Source: Nitrospira sp. CG24E
Lineage (GTDB): Bacteria > Nitrospirota > Nitrospiria > Nitrospirales > Nitrospiraceae
Assembly: GCA_002869895.2 (NCBI GenBank)
Contig: NEWP02000014.1
Coordinates: 120,789-184,788, forward strand
Direction: 5' to 3'
Length of the DNA: 64,000 bases
Shown piece by piece: positions 36,178 through 44,276 of the stretch. The notes under the pieces are model-generated. The model was not told the origin of the DNA. It saw only the letters and a list, made by a program, of their open reading frames with translations, and did not search any database. The position numbers and the translations under genes are program-made. The number at the start of each line of letters is the position of its first letter. The first letter of the stretch is position 1.

Positions 36178-36200
36178 TGGCGGACATTTTCAGCATCCTG
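36178..36200. repeat. Solitary end of the MITE-like repeat (family R)
   Basis: TGGCGGACATTTTCAGCATCCTG matches the terminal GGACTTTTTCAGCATCCTGCC-type end seen at 2977-3148. No second end is found nearby, so it looks like a remnant. Confidence 0.6.
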
Positions 36201-36287
36201 ATAGGTCGCATCCTACCGATCTCGCAGATCCTGGCGCAACCCCCAGAAAGGGTAGGCGTGACTGAGGCTGTGGTATACAATGTACCC

Positions 36288-37322
36288 ATGCGCGCGCTCG
36301 TCAAGACATCGGCAGGACCAGGGTTGACCGCTACCGACAGACCGGATCCGAAACCGGGCTCCACCGATGCGATCATCCGCGTCACAGCCACATCTCTCTG
36401 CGGGACGGATGCTCATATTTACAATTGGGATCCCTGGGCACATAGCCGCATCCACCCACCGCGCGTTATCGGCCATGAAATGTGCGGCGAAGTCGTGGAA
36501 GTCGGTTCGGACGTGACGCTCGTCAAGGTGGGCGATTACGTCGCAGCGGAATCGCATTTGACTTGTGGGGCCTGTTTCCAATGTCGCACCGGACAGGCCC
36601 ATGTGTGCAAAAATTACCGCATCCTCGGCGTCGATCGAGACGGGTCCTTTGCGGAGTACGTGGTCCTGCCTGAAAATGTGCTCTGGAAGTCCTCGCCTAC
36701 GATTCCACCGGAACTCGCCTGTCTCCAGGAACCGCTCGGCAACGCAGTCGATGCAGCCTTAGTCGAAGACCTGACAGGACAAACGGTTTTGATTACCGGT
36801 TGTGGTCCGACCGGACTCTTCGCGGCCGCCGTCGCACGAACGGCCGGCGCCGCCACGATCATTGCCATGGATGTCAGTGCCTACCGCCTGGACCTTGCCA
36901 AGCAGGTCGGCGCGGATCATTTGCTCAATGCCAAGACCGAGACAGCGGACCGTATTGTCGCCGCTATTCACGAGATCACCGGCGGCGAAGGCGTCGATGC
37001 CTCACTCGAAATGTCGGGAAACCCCACCGCGCTACACCAAGCTTTCAGTGCCGTGAAGAACGGCGGTCGTGTCACACTCTTCGGCATTCCGACCGGGTCC
37101 GTGTGTTTTGACCTGCCAAACGAGATCATCTTCAAAGGTATCCGCGTGTATGGGGTGACCGGCCGCCGACTCTTCAAAACCTGGTATCGCTTAACCGGTC
37201 TCTTTCAGGCAGGACTCAATATCAAGCCGGTGATCACCCATAGGTTTCCGATGACAGACTTCGCAAGAGGGTTCGAATTGATCAACTCAGGGCAATGCGG
37301 AAAGGTGGTTTTATTCCCGTAA
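36288..37322 (+). CDS. tdh: L-threonine 3-dehydrogenase
   Basis: 344 residues from the ATG at 36288, where the Tdh-like N-terminus MRALVKTSAGPGL begins (GTG at 36258 is an alternative). Motifs are CGTDAHIYNWDPWAH (catalytic zinc Cys and the threonine-site region), GHEMCGEVVEVG, the structural zinc loop CGACFQCRTGQAHVC, and the Rossmann stretch TGCGPTGLFAAAVAR. Tdh oxidises L-threonine to 2-amino-3-oxobutyrate with NAD. The next gene encodes the ligase that converts this product to glycine and acetyl-CoA. Confidence 0.95.
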   Translation: MRALVKTSAGPGLTATDRPDPKPGSTDAIIRVTATSLCGTDAHIYNWDPWAHSRIHPPRVIGHEMCGEVVEVGSDVTLVKVGDYVAAESHLTCGACFQCRTGQAHVCKNYRILGVDRDGSFAEYVVLPENVLWKSSPTIPPELACLQEPLGNAVDAALVEDLTGQTVLITGCGPTGLFAAAVARTAGAATIIAMDVSAYRLDLAKQVGADHLLNAKTETADRIVAAIHEITGGEGVDASLEMSGNPTALHQAFSAVKNGGRVTLFGIPTGSVCFDLPNEIIFKGIRVYGVTGRRLFKTWYRLTGLFQAGLNIKPVITHRFPMTDFARGFELINSGQCGKVVLFP

Positions 37323-37394
37323 GGGGTGAGGGGTAAGGTGATGGAAACTAGTGCTCCGTTCTTGCCAGCGCTTCACGCTTCACTCCTCACCCCT
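37322..37394 (+). other. Stem-loop in the tdh-kbl intergenic region
   Basis: AGGGGTGAGG (37322-37331) pairs perfectly with CCTCACCCCT (37385-37394), a 10-bp stem that encloses most of the intergenic region and part of the heptamer array. It could stabilise the upstream message or act as an attenuator. Confidence 0.45.
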
Positions 37395-37412
37395 GACGCT
37401 TCACGCTTCACG
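37369..37412. repeat. Heptamer array (ACGCTTC)n before kbl
   Basis: Five or more 7-bp ACGCTTC-type units interrupted by CTCCTCACCCCTG, ending 6 bp before the kbl ATG. No Shine-Dalgarno sequence is left between the array and the start codon. Confidence 0.8.
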
Positions 37413-37418
37413 TAAAAG

Positions 37419-38609
37419 ATGGCCTACCACTCATTCAAACAGACTATTTCGTCCCGACTTGCTGAAATCCGCGCGGCAGGCCTCTACAAATCTGAGCGGC
37501 AAATTCTCGGGCCGCAAGGCGCCGAGATTCGCGTGGCGCAGGGTGAAGTCCTCAATCTCTGTGCCAACAACTATCTGGGGCTTGCCAACCATCCTGATAT
37601 CAGACGGGCAGCCGCAGAGGGATTGCAAGAACATGGCTACGGCATGGCCTCTGTCCGGTTCATCTGCGGCACACAAGATCTCCACCTACAACTTGAACAG
37701 GCGCTCAGCGCTTTCCTGGGTACTGAGGACACGATCCTCTATAGCTCCTGCTTCGACGCCAACGGCGGACTCTTTGAGGTGTTGCTCGGTGAGCAAGACG
37801 CCGTCATCAGCGACGCCTTGAACCACGCCAGCCTGATTGACGGCATCCGGCTCTGCAAGGCCGCCAGGTTCCGTTACGCCCATTCCGATATGGCAGACCT
37901 GGAAGCTAAGCTGCGCGAGGCGACATCCTCTCGCCTTCGCTTGATCGCGACAGACGGCGTCTTCTCCATGGACGGCGACCTTGCGAAACTCGATTGGATC
38001 GTCGAATTGGCAGATCGATATGACGCAGCGGTGATGGTGGATGACAGTCACGCGACCGGTGTGCTTGGGCGCAACGGACGCGGCACGCCCGACCATTTCG
38101 GCGTCGGCGACCGGATCGAGATCGTCACCAGCACATTGGGGAAAACATTGGGCGGCGCGGCAGGCGGGTTTACGTCGGGACGGAAGGAAGTCGTCGAGCT
38201 GTTGCGGCAGCGTTCGCGACCCTACTTGTTTTCGAATTCTCTTCCGCCGGTCATCGCCGCAGCGGCTCGACGGGCCGTGGTCCTCGTGGCCCAAGGCGAC
38301 CAGTTACGGGCCAGGCTGCGCGAGAATGCAGCCTTCTTCCGCGCGCAACTCACCGCGCTCGGATTTCAGCTCATTCCCGGCGAGCATCCCATTATCCCGA
38401 TCATGCTGGGCGATGCCACCCTCGCCGCCAGAATGGCGGAGCGGCTTTTGGAGGAGGGGATCTATGTCGTGGGATTCAGTTACCCGGTTGTACCGGAAGG
38501 TCAGGCAAGGATTCGTGTGCAGATGTCGGCGGCCCACACACAAGAACAGTTGAAGCGAGCCAGTGCTTCCTTTGCCACAGTCGGTCGGGAATTGGGGATA
38601 ATCCGATAA
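37419..38609 (+). CDS. kbl: Glycine C-acetyltransferase (2-amino-3-ketobutyrate CoA ligase)
   Basis: 396 residues, PLP alpha-oxoamine synthase family. Motifs are [54 protein letters not shown], and the PLP Lys in [15 protein letters not shown]. The length and the FICGTQ motif match Kbl rather than BioF or HemA. Together with tdh it forms the threonine-to-glycine pathway. Translation starts without a visible ribosome-binding site: heptamer repeats fill the leader. Confidence 0.95.
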   Translation: MAYHSFKQTISSRLAEIRAAGLYKSERQILGPQGAEIRVAQGEVLNLCANNYLGLANHPDIRRAAAEGLQEHGYGMASVRFICGTQDLHLQLEQALSAFLGTEDTILYSSCFDANGGLFEVLLGEQDAVISDALNHASLIDGIRLCKAARFRYAHSDMADLEAKLREATSSRLRLIATDGVFSMDGDLAKLDWIVELADRYDAAVMVDDSHATGVLGRNGRGTPDHFGVGDRIEIVTSTLGKTLGGAAGGFTSGRKEVVELLRQRSRPYLFSNSLPPVIAAAARRAVVLVAQGDQLRARLRENAAFFRAQLTALGFQLIPGEHPIIPIMLGDATLAARMAERLLEEGIYVVGFSYPVVPEGQARIRVQMSAAHTQEQLKRASASFATVGRELGIIR

Positions 38610-38612
38610 AAA

Positions 38613-38707
38613 TGTTTGTTTAGTTTATTTGGTCTATTTGGTTCATTTGGTTTCTCTCATTCACAACCAAACAAACCAGACCAGCAAGATGAACAAAACC
38701 AACCTGG
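38613..38707. repeat. Decameric inverted repeat, copy D
   Basis: The left arm TTTATTTGGT CTATTTGGTT CATTTGGTTT and the right arm AACCAAACAA ACCAGACCAG with AACAAAACCAACC flank a TCTCTCATTC centre. It lies between convergent kbl and mlaA and could terminate both, but the copies elsewhere argue against that as its only role. Confidence 0.85.
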
Positions 38708-38713
38708 CTTCGC

Positions 38714-39577
38714 TTATTCCTTGACTGCCTGCGCGCGTTTCTGCAGATAGGCATTGCGCACGGCGGTGTAGAGATCCAGCGTCGCTTCCTCGACTCCCTG
38801 GAATTTTTCGAGATTCCTCGACCGTTCATTGACGATTTCTCCTACGCGCGATCCGAACTGGATAATGCTCGTGGTCGTACGGTTTTTGTGCTCAATCGCG
38901 GAGGGGATGTCGTCGACCTCGATGATCGGTATGGCCATCCAGTTGATCGGATTGAGAAACACGTCGCCGACATATCCCGCAAAATCCCGAACGGTGAAGG
39001 GCGGCAGAAACGGCAACACGAGATAGGGGCCCGGACTCACCCCATAGAAACCCAGGGTCTGCCCCAAATCCTCTTCCGGTGTCACCAAATCGATCTTTTT
39101 CGCGACATCGAAAAATCCCGCAACGCCGACAGTGCTATTGATCAAAAATCGGCCCAACTCGATGCCGGCGCCTTTCACTTTCCCCTGGAACACATTGTTC
39201 AGAAAACGAGGGACAAAACGAACGTTGTAGAAGAAGTTGCTGACCCCAACTTGAACCATATCCGGCAGGATGAAATCGTAGCCCTTGGCCACCGGCTTGA
39301 GCACGAAGCGATCGACCTGCCGATTGAATTCGAAGATGCCAGTATTCATCGGTTCCCAGGGATCATACTCCTCATCCGCTCCTTCACCGGCCTTGGCAAA
39401 TGGGTCAAGCGGTTCGTCAGCTGGAGTCTCTGGCGACGGAGCCGTCGCTTGGCCCGCAACGGGTTTCGCATCGCTCAACTCCTGTGGCTTCACCGTGCCG
39501 GATTTTCCCGCACAACCACTCGCAAACATGATCACAGCACCCAGCAGACTGAATGCCAGTAGACGAGAGAGCATCAT
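38714..39577 (-). CDS. mlaA: MlaA family outer-membrane lipoprotein (VacJ)
   Basis: 287 residues from the ATG at 39577, with AAGGAGG 8 bases upstream. Lipobox FASGC gives an acylated Cys near residue 22. A disordered Pro/Glu-rich linker precedes the MlaA domain: YDPWEPMNTGIFEFNRQVDRFVLKPVAKGYDFILPD, then VGVSNFFYNVRFVPRFLNNVFQGK and DLGQTLGFYGVSPGPYLVLPFLPP, all canonical. MlaA extracts misplaced phospholipids from the outer leaflet. Other mla genes are not in this window. Confidence 0.95.
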   Translation of the reverse strand: MMLSRLLAFSLLGAVIMFASGCAGKSGTVKPQELSDAKPVAGQATAPSPETPADEPLDPFAKAGEGADEEYDPWEPMNTGIFEFNRQVDRFVLKPVAKGYDFILPDMVQVGVSNFFYNVRFVPRFLNNVFQGKVKGAGIELGRFLINSTVGVAGFFDVAKKIDLVTPEEDLGQTLGFYGVSPGPYLVLPFLPPFTVRDFAGYVGDVFLNPINWMAIPIIEVDDIPSAIEHKNRTTTSIIQFGSRVGEIVNERSRNLEKFQGVEEATLDLYTAVRNAYLQKRAQAVKE

Positions 39578-39608
39578 CGGCCCGGCCTCCTTAACCCGCA
39601 TGATTGTT

Positions 39609-39694
39609 GGGGACTGGCGCCCTTCTTTTTGCGCCTGTCCCCTTCCGATGGAGCAGCGGGACAGGCGCCGCCGCAGACGACGGAGCCAGTCCCC
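39609..39694. repeat. Nested palindromic element (GGGGACTGGC / GCCAGTCCCC)
   Basis: Outer inverted repeat GGGGACTGGC ... GCCAGTCCCC encloses an inner one, GCGCCTGTCCC ... GGGACAGGCGC, with a 6-T stretch in the left part. It is non-coding and in the mlaA upstream region. Confidence 0.75.
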
Positions 39695-39763
39695 TGGCCG
39701 ATGCGCACTGTATCAAAAGTCGAGGCAATCTCCAATCACTTCTTTGTTCTCCTTCGCCGAATA

Positions 39764-39825
39764 CCCCGCAGCTTCCGGCCTTCGTAGCCAAAGTGGCTAC
39801 CTTGGCGGAGTAGGCTGCTGCGGGG
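39764..39825. terminator. Strong hairpin after the hydrolase gene (possible terminator)
   Basis: CCCCGCAGC ... GCTGCGGGG (9-bp perfect stem) with an inner GTAGCC-AAAGT-GGCTAC stem, 40 bp beyond the hydrolase stop. It may be a terminator for the minus-strand gene or another dispersed palindrome. Confidence 0.5.
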
Positions 39826-39865
39826 GAGCTTCATTGAAACCGGTGGAGCCGAGTCGACTTTGGTT

Positions 39866-40558
39866 TTAAGATTTGAGGGAGGTGTGGATGAATTCGGTCC
39901 ATTGCCGGAAATAAGCCGCGCCTCCGACTTGGTAGGTATTGTTGTGGTCGGCGCCGGGAATGACGTAAAAGGATTTGGGTGGTGTGGCTGCCTCGAAGAC
40001 CTGCCGGCCCAATTCAATGGGGATGATGTCGTCTTTGTCGCCGTGAATAATCAGCTTTGGAAGCGACAGGTGCGGAAGGCGATCGGTCAGGGCGAAGTCT
40101 GTTCCGAGCAGCCAATGGACCGGTAGTCCGCCGTAATGGAACTTGGCCACCGCTTCGATCGATGGAAACGATGATTCGAGGATCAACCCCACGGCAGGCT
40201 TCTGCGCGGCAAGTTCACCTGCGACAGCCGCGCCGAGCGAGCGCCCGAATATGATGACGCGCTCGGAACGAATCATCCTGATTCGCGTAAGATAATCGTG
40301 CGCCCCAAACGCATCCTGATAGAGCCCCTCTTCCGACGGTTTCCCCTGACTTCGACCATAGCCGCGATAGTCGAACAAAAACACCGACAGGCCCAACTGG
40401 TAGAGGAGCTTGAGATTCTCGATCCGGTGGACGATATTGCCGGCGTTGCCATGACACCAGAGTATGACCGGACGATCTGCCAGCGCTTCCACGTACCAAC
40501 CGAACAGACGCGCCCCATCGGCAGCCTGAAACCAGAATCTGTCCGGTTTTTGTAGCAC
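39866..40558 (-). pseudogene. Alpha/beta hydrolase gene truncated at its 5' end by an insertion sequence
   Basis: The remaining 230 codons hold a complete alpha/beta hydrolase core: oxyanion region LWCHGNAGN, nucleophile elbow FGRSLGA, acid in HGDKDDIIP and His in PGADHNNTY. This resembles the BEM46/YfhR-type membrane-anchored hydrolases, which normally start with a transmembrane helix and 40-60 more residues. Here the frame begins at a GTG inside the insertion-sequence end, so the first seven residues (VLQKPDR) come from the IS. The ancestral 5' end is absent beyond the other IS end. It might still be expressed as a soluble core. Confidence 0.7.
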
Positions 40559-41682
40559 ATGATCTGTCCGGTTTAGGGTGCGCTCTCAAGGAGGGCCACC
40601 ATGACACGGGCGACAGTCCTACAGGAGGTGAGGCGGATGCGATTTGAAGAACTGTATACACGGCGACAGCGACGAGAACTCACGATGGTGGAGGCGGCGG
40701 AGATGTGGGCGTCACCGAGCGTACGTTTCGTCGATGGCGCGATCGGTATGATGCCGACGGCACGGAGGGGGTGCAGGATCGGCGGCTCGGTCGCCTCTCA
40801 GGGCGAGCCGTGCCGGTCGATGAGGTGCTCCAGATGGTGACACTCGTATGAGGCACGGTATATCGGCTGGACCGTGAAGCACTTCCACGAACGCTGGCAC
40901 GCCGAGCATGGCGGGATGCGGTCCTATACCTGGACGAAGAAAGCCTTGCAGGACGCCGGGCACGTAGCCCGGGCTCCCCGACGCGTGGCTCACCGAAAAA
41001 GACGGCACCGCAAACCGTTATCCGGGATGATGCTCCATCAAGACGGCTCGACCCATGAGTGGGTGCCCGGCTGTCAGTGGGATCTGATTGTGACGCTGGA
41101 CGATGCCACCAGCTAGGCCTCACCCTCATTCCGGCCTATTCCCCCGAAGCCCGGGGCCGGTCCGAGCGCATGTTCCGGATGCTCCAAGATCGGCTGCTAA
41201 AAGAATTGGCGCTCGCTGGTCTCACGGAAATGGCGGCGGCGAATCGGTTTCTGCAGGAACAATTCCTGCCGACTTTCACCGCCTTCGTCCCCTGGATTGA
41301 GACCGGCCTCGCCGATATCCTGTGCGTGCAGGAAGAACGGATCGTCGCCAAGGATAACACGGCGCACTATCAGGGAAGACGCCTGCAGATTCCGCAAGGC
41401 CCGCATCGGATCCATTATGTGAACGTCACGGTGTGGGTGCACGAGTATCCGGAGGAAATCCTGGCCGTCTTCCATGGCCATCGGTGTCTGGCGCGCTACC
41501 ACGAGGATGGTCGGTTGATCGAGTCCGACAGGGGCTCACGCGGCCCCAGGGGTCCGACTCATGGATCGGGCGAGGGCGTGATCGTCGATTCTTGCTCAAC
41601 GGGGCGCAAAAGAATTTCGGCGCGCGGCTGAACAATCCGACAGTAAAATACCAGACAGATCATGCGTCACATGCACCGGACA
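40540..41682 (+). mobile_element. Degenerate insertion sequence, ISNCY (ISDol1-like) type
   Basis: The left end reads TGTCCGGTTTTTGTAGCACA; the right end is the complement of TGTCCGGTGCATGTGACGCA, giving imperfect inverted repeats of about 33 bp. A second TCTGTCCGGTTTAG lies just inside the left end. The single transposase gene is broken by frameshifts and a deletion, so the copy cannot move by itself. Confidence 0.75.
40601..41631 (+). pseudogene. Broken ISNCY/ISDol1-type transposase
   Basis: Fragments in different frames: helix-turn-helix start TRATVLQEVRRMRFEELYTRRQRRELTMVEAAEM (40601), then in the next frame ERTFRRWRDRYDADGTEGVQDRRLGRLSGRAVP (about 40709-40850), then VKHFHERWHAEHG through MLHQDGSTHEW and LDDATS (40874-41116). 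It resumes as LGLTLIPAYSPEARGRSERMF (41117 on). Compared with intact relatives about 200 bp between DDATS and LGLTLIPAYS are missing, including the second catalytic Asp. At least two frameshifts are also present. Confidence 0.8.
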
Positions 41683-41726
41683 CGTTAATTTACTATCTAC
41701 AGTCGGTTATTTCCGCCGTCACACGA

Positions 41727-42237
41727 CTAGCTGTGGCGGGCCTTATCGGGCAAAGAAATGAGACGCGGTTTTACTTCAGCACCACAGAGAGACAGAAGAC
41801 CGATGCCCCGGAGAAATTTGAACCGCTTCGGTCCTGCCGATCCCGGATTGAAGAGCAGCGTCTTGCCGAACCATTCTGTTTTTGTTTGATGCGTATGGCC
41901 GAAGATGCAGACGTCTGGCTGTTCACGCTCCAAGAACGCCCGCCCTTCTTTCGTCATCTTCCCGCCCTCGTACAGAATATGACGGATGGCAATACGGTGG
42001 CCTGCTATGTCGAGTACTGCCTCGGACGGAAAGCTGCTCTGTTCGCAGTTGTCCACATTGCCTGAGACAGCTGTGACTGGAGCGATCTGCTCCAGCTGTT
42101 CGATTACCGACCGATTGCCTATGTCTCCGGCGTGTAGAATGTGGTCGACGCTTTTGAAGTATCGTCGAACCGCCGGATCGAAGAGACCATGGGTATCGGT
42201 GATTATTCCAATCCGAATGGTCTTGCGCCGTTTCATG
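41727..42237 (-). CDS. Metallophosphoesterase, YfcE/MJ0936 type
   Basis: 169 residues from the ATG at 42237, which overlaps the stop of the upstream M48 gene as ATGA. Two-metal phosphodiesterase motifs are IGIITDTHG (DxH), HAGDIGN (GD), VSGNVDN (GNxD) and IFGHTHQTKTEW (GHTH), followed by NPGSAGPKR. The family acts on phosphodiesters in vitro; the natural substrate is unknown. The 3' end lies 44 bp from the dead insertion sequence. Confidence 0.93.
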
Positions 42238-43375
42238 GGACAGCAACCGGCTGGGATCCGAGCGAAGCCTGAACCTGTTTCCAGTCGAACGTAAAGGGTT
42301 CTGGTAATGTTTTCGATAAGGCTGCCTGCTCTGTTTTCAATCGATCGGCCCTGGCAGCGCTCATGGGATGGGTCGAGAGCCATTCCATCCGACCCTCATC
42401 TTTCTCCGAGAGCCGTTCGAAAAACCGGATCATGCCGGAGGGGTCGATCTTCGCCCGTTGGAGGAGTGCTAATCCCTTCAGGTCGGCTTCGGTCTCCTGC
42501 TCCCGACCGAACTTGAGAGTGAGCAATTCAACGCCAAGCTGTTTCATCATCCCGATCAGGCCCTGTTGATTGCCGAACACAATGGCTACCACCGTGAGCA
42601 GGCCAGCACTTTTGACGATCCGCTCCAGTCCATGTCGTTGCAGCACGTGGTTCAGTTCATGGCTCAACACGCCTGCCACTTCTTCACCGCTCTCCGCCTT
42701 TTTCATGAGCCCCGTAAAGACCACGACATACCCGCCGGGCAGGGCAAAGGCATTGATCACGTCGCTCTTCACCACCGTCACTTGAAACTTGTAGGGATTA
42801 TTCTGAATCTGTTCAGTCAGGCGATGGGTCATTTCCTCAACTGCCGCAACACCTGGTCCTTCCTTCACGACATCCTGGTGAGCGAGAAAATCTCGATAGG
42901 CTGACTCGCCGAGTTTTTGTTCCCATTCCACCGGGATCCGGCTCACGGCGACTTCCACCAAAATATCCAACCCCAACCAGAGGCTCAGCGCTGTGGACAG
43001 GATCGCTCCACCGACGATGCCCCAAACGAGCCGACGCCGGTGACGCACTTGGCGTACCCGCTCTGCGACCTGTGCCAACGGAGCATCAAGGTGATCGGGG
43101 ACCGCTTCCCGAAAAGCTTGAATCACATCGGGATTTCTTAAATACAGGGTCCGTTCGCTCCGAGCACTATTCCATTTCACGACGAGATGGTCGTGGTCGA
43201 TTCCGCCCGCCGAAACGGTGAGCGCAGAAAACTGTGTGGTCTCTTTCACGCCGTCGTCCTCATTAGCCTCGAAGGCGATCGTCAGTCCCTCCGTGCCGAC
43301 CTGCACGAAACAGGGCGCACCCGATGCGGGAAATTCTTCGCCGAAGCAGAGGGCGTTGGGAATCATAGTGGTCAT
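42233..43375 (-). CDS. M48 family metallopeptidase, membrane-bound
   Basis: 380 residues. A cytoplasmic beta-rich N-terminal part (about 1-100) is followed by a membrane helix near 116-136 (LVWGIVGGAILSTALSLWLGL). The peptidase domain has the zinc motif SHELNHVLQRHG (HExxH) and the third ligand Glu in EQETEADLKG, then STHPMSAAR, as in the BepA/HtpX/Oma1 group. It is likely to take part in envelope-protein quality control. The N-terminal domain, without a clear match, is unusual. Translationally coupled to the downstream phosphoesterase. Confidence 0.92.
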   Translation of the reverse strand: MTTMIPNALCFGEEFPASGAPCFVQVGTEGLTIAFEANEDDGVKETTQFSALTVSAGGIDHDHLVVKWNSARSERTLYLRNPDVIQAFREAVPDHLDAPLAQVAERVRQVRHRRRLVWGIVGGAILSTALSLWLGLDILVEVAVSRIPVEWEQKLGESAYRDFLAHQDVVKEGPGVAAVEEMTHRLTEQIQNNPYKFQVTVVKSDVINAFALPGGYVVVFTGLMKKAESGEEVAGVLSHELNHVLQRHGLERIVKSAGLLTVVAIVFGNQQGLIGMMKQLGVELLTLKFGREQETEADLKGLALLQRAKIDPSGMIRFFERLSEKDEGRMEWLSTHPMSAARADRLKTEQAALSKTLPEPFTFDWKQVQASLGSQPVAVP

Positions 43376-43387
43376 CTAAATTTGTGT

Positions 43388-43508
43388 GGCTGCTCAAAAT
43401 GGTCGCGAACGAGGCCGCAGACGAGCAGAAACCGGAGGCGTACCCTCGGGGCTACGTTGAGGATTTCTTGCGAGTTGAGAACGAAGTTGGCGGCCATTTT
43501 CAGCAGCC
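43388..43508. repeat. MITE-like palindromic repeat, short full copy (family R)
   Basis: Ends GGCTGCTCAAAATGGTC and GGCCATTTTCAGCAGCC are near-perfect inverted repeats. The interior shares GAGGCCGCAG, GGCGTACCCT and GAGAACGAAG with the copy at 2977-3148. The right end abuts the stop codon of the AIM24 gene. Confidence 0.8.
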
Positions 43509-43509
43509 G

Positions 43510-44193
43510 TCATTCGGAGACCGGGATGAACTGTCGTATCCACGCTCCGAAGCTTCCCGGATTCCGGCTTTGAATGTACACGAGCCCTGGCCCCCGGAAT
43601 CGACAGACAAACCCTTCGCCCGAGGTGAAACTCGCTACCCAACCGGAAGTGGCTTTTTCGATGTTGTAGGAGGTCGTCGAAGACCAGGCTACCAGATGGC
43701 TATTGTCTACAATATATTCCTGGTTGGGTTTCAATTCGATCTTATGAATGGCCCCGAAGCTGTTCAAGACGAGCATTCCCTTCCCGCTGATTTTCAGAAT
43801 GAAGAAGCCCTCCCCGCCCAGCAATCCACGGCTCATGCTCTGCATCTGGCTTTCGATGACGATCGCGTCGGCGCCGGCGAGGAATCCGTCTTTTTGCACC
43901 ATATACTCGTTCACGCCGTCGAGTTCTAAGACGGCAATTTCTCCTGGCACCGTCGGCGCCAGCAGGGCTTCACCAGGGCCTCGGCTGGCACGTAATGTCT
44001 GAAAGAAGAATTTCTCGCCTGTCAGAAATTTTCGCGACAGGGCTCCGAGAAAACCGCCTTCCATCTTGCTTTCAATGTCGATGGTCGGGGAACAAGCCAC
44101 CATCGCGCCCGACTCAGCCTTGATGTTCTCACCAGCTGCCAATTCGACCCGCACCATGGGAAATGCCCCTGGATATAAGATTTCGCTTTTCAT
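43510..44193 (-). CDS. AIM24/TIGR00266 family protein
   Basis: 227 residues, all-beta. It matches the AIM24 (TIGR00266) family through PMVRVELAAGENIKAESGAMVACSP near the start, LTGEKFFFQTLRASRGPGEALLAP, and GLLGGEGFFILKISGKGMLVLNSFGAIHKIEL. The C-terminus has the family's GEGFVCRFRGPGLVYIQSRNPG. Bacterial function is unknown; the mitochondrial relative affects inner-membrane organisation. The stop codon directly touches a MITE-like repeat. Confidence 0.92.
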   Translation of the reverse strand: MKSEILYPGAFPMVRVELAAGENIKAESGAMVACSPTIDIESKMEGGFLGALSRKFLTGEKFFFQTLRASRGPGEALLAPTVPGEIAVLELDGVNEYMVQKDGFLAGADAIVIESQMQSMSRGLLGGEGFFILKISGKGMLVLNSFGAIHKIELKPNQEYIVDNSHLVAWSSTTSYNIEKATSGWVASFTSGEGFVCRFRGPGLVYIQSRNPGSFGAWIRQFIPVSE

Positions 44194-44276
44194 CCTTACC
44201 GTCTCCCTTTTCTATAATTACATTCCCACTGAAGAAGGTGCTCAGGTCGCTCTGACTGCACGCGTCCACCTTCTTC

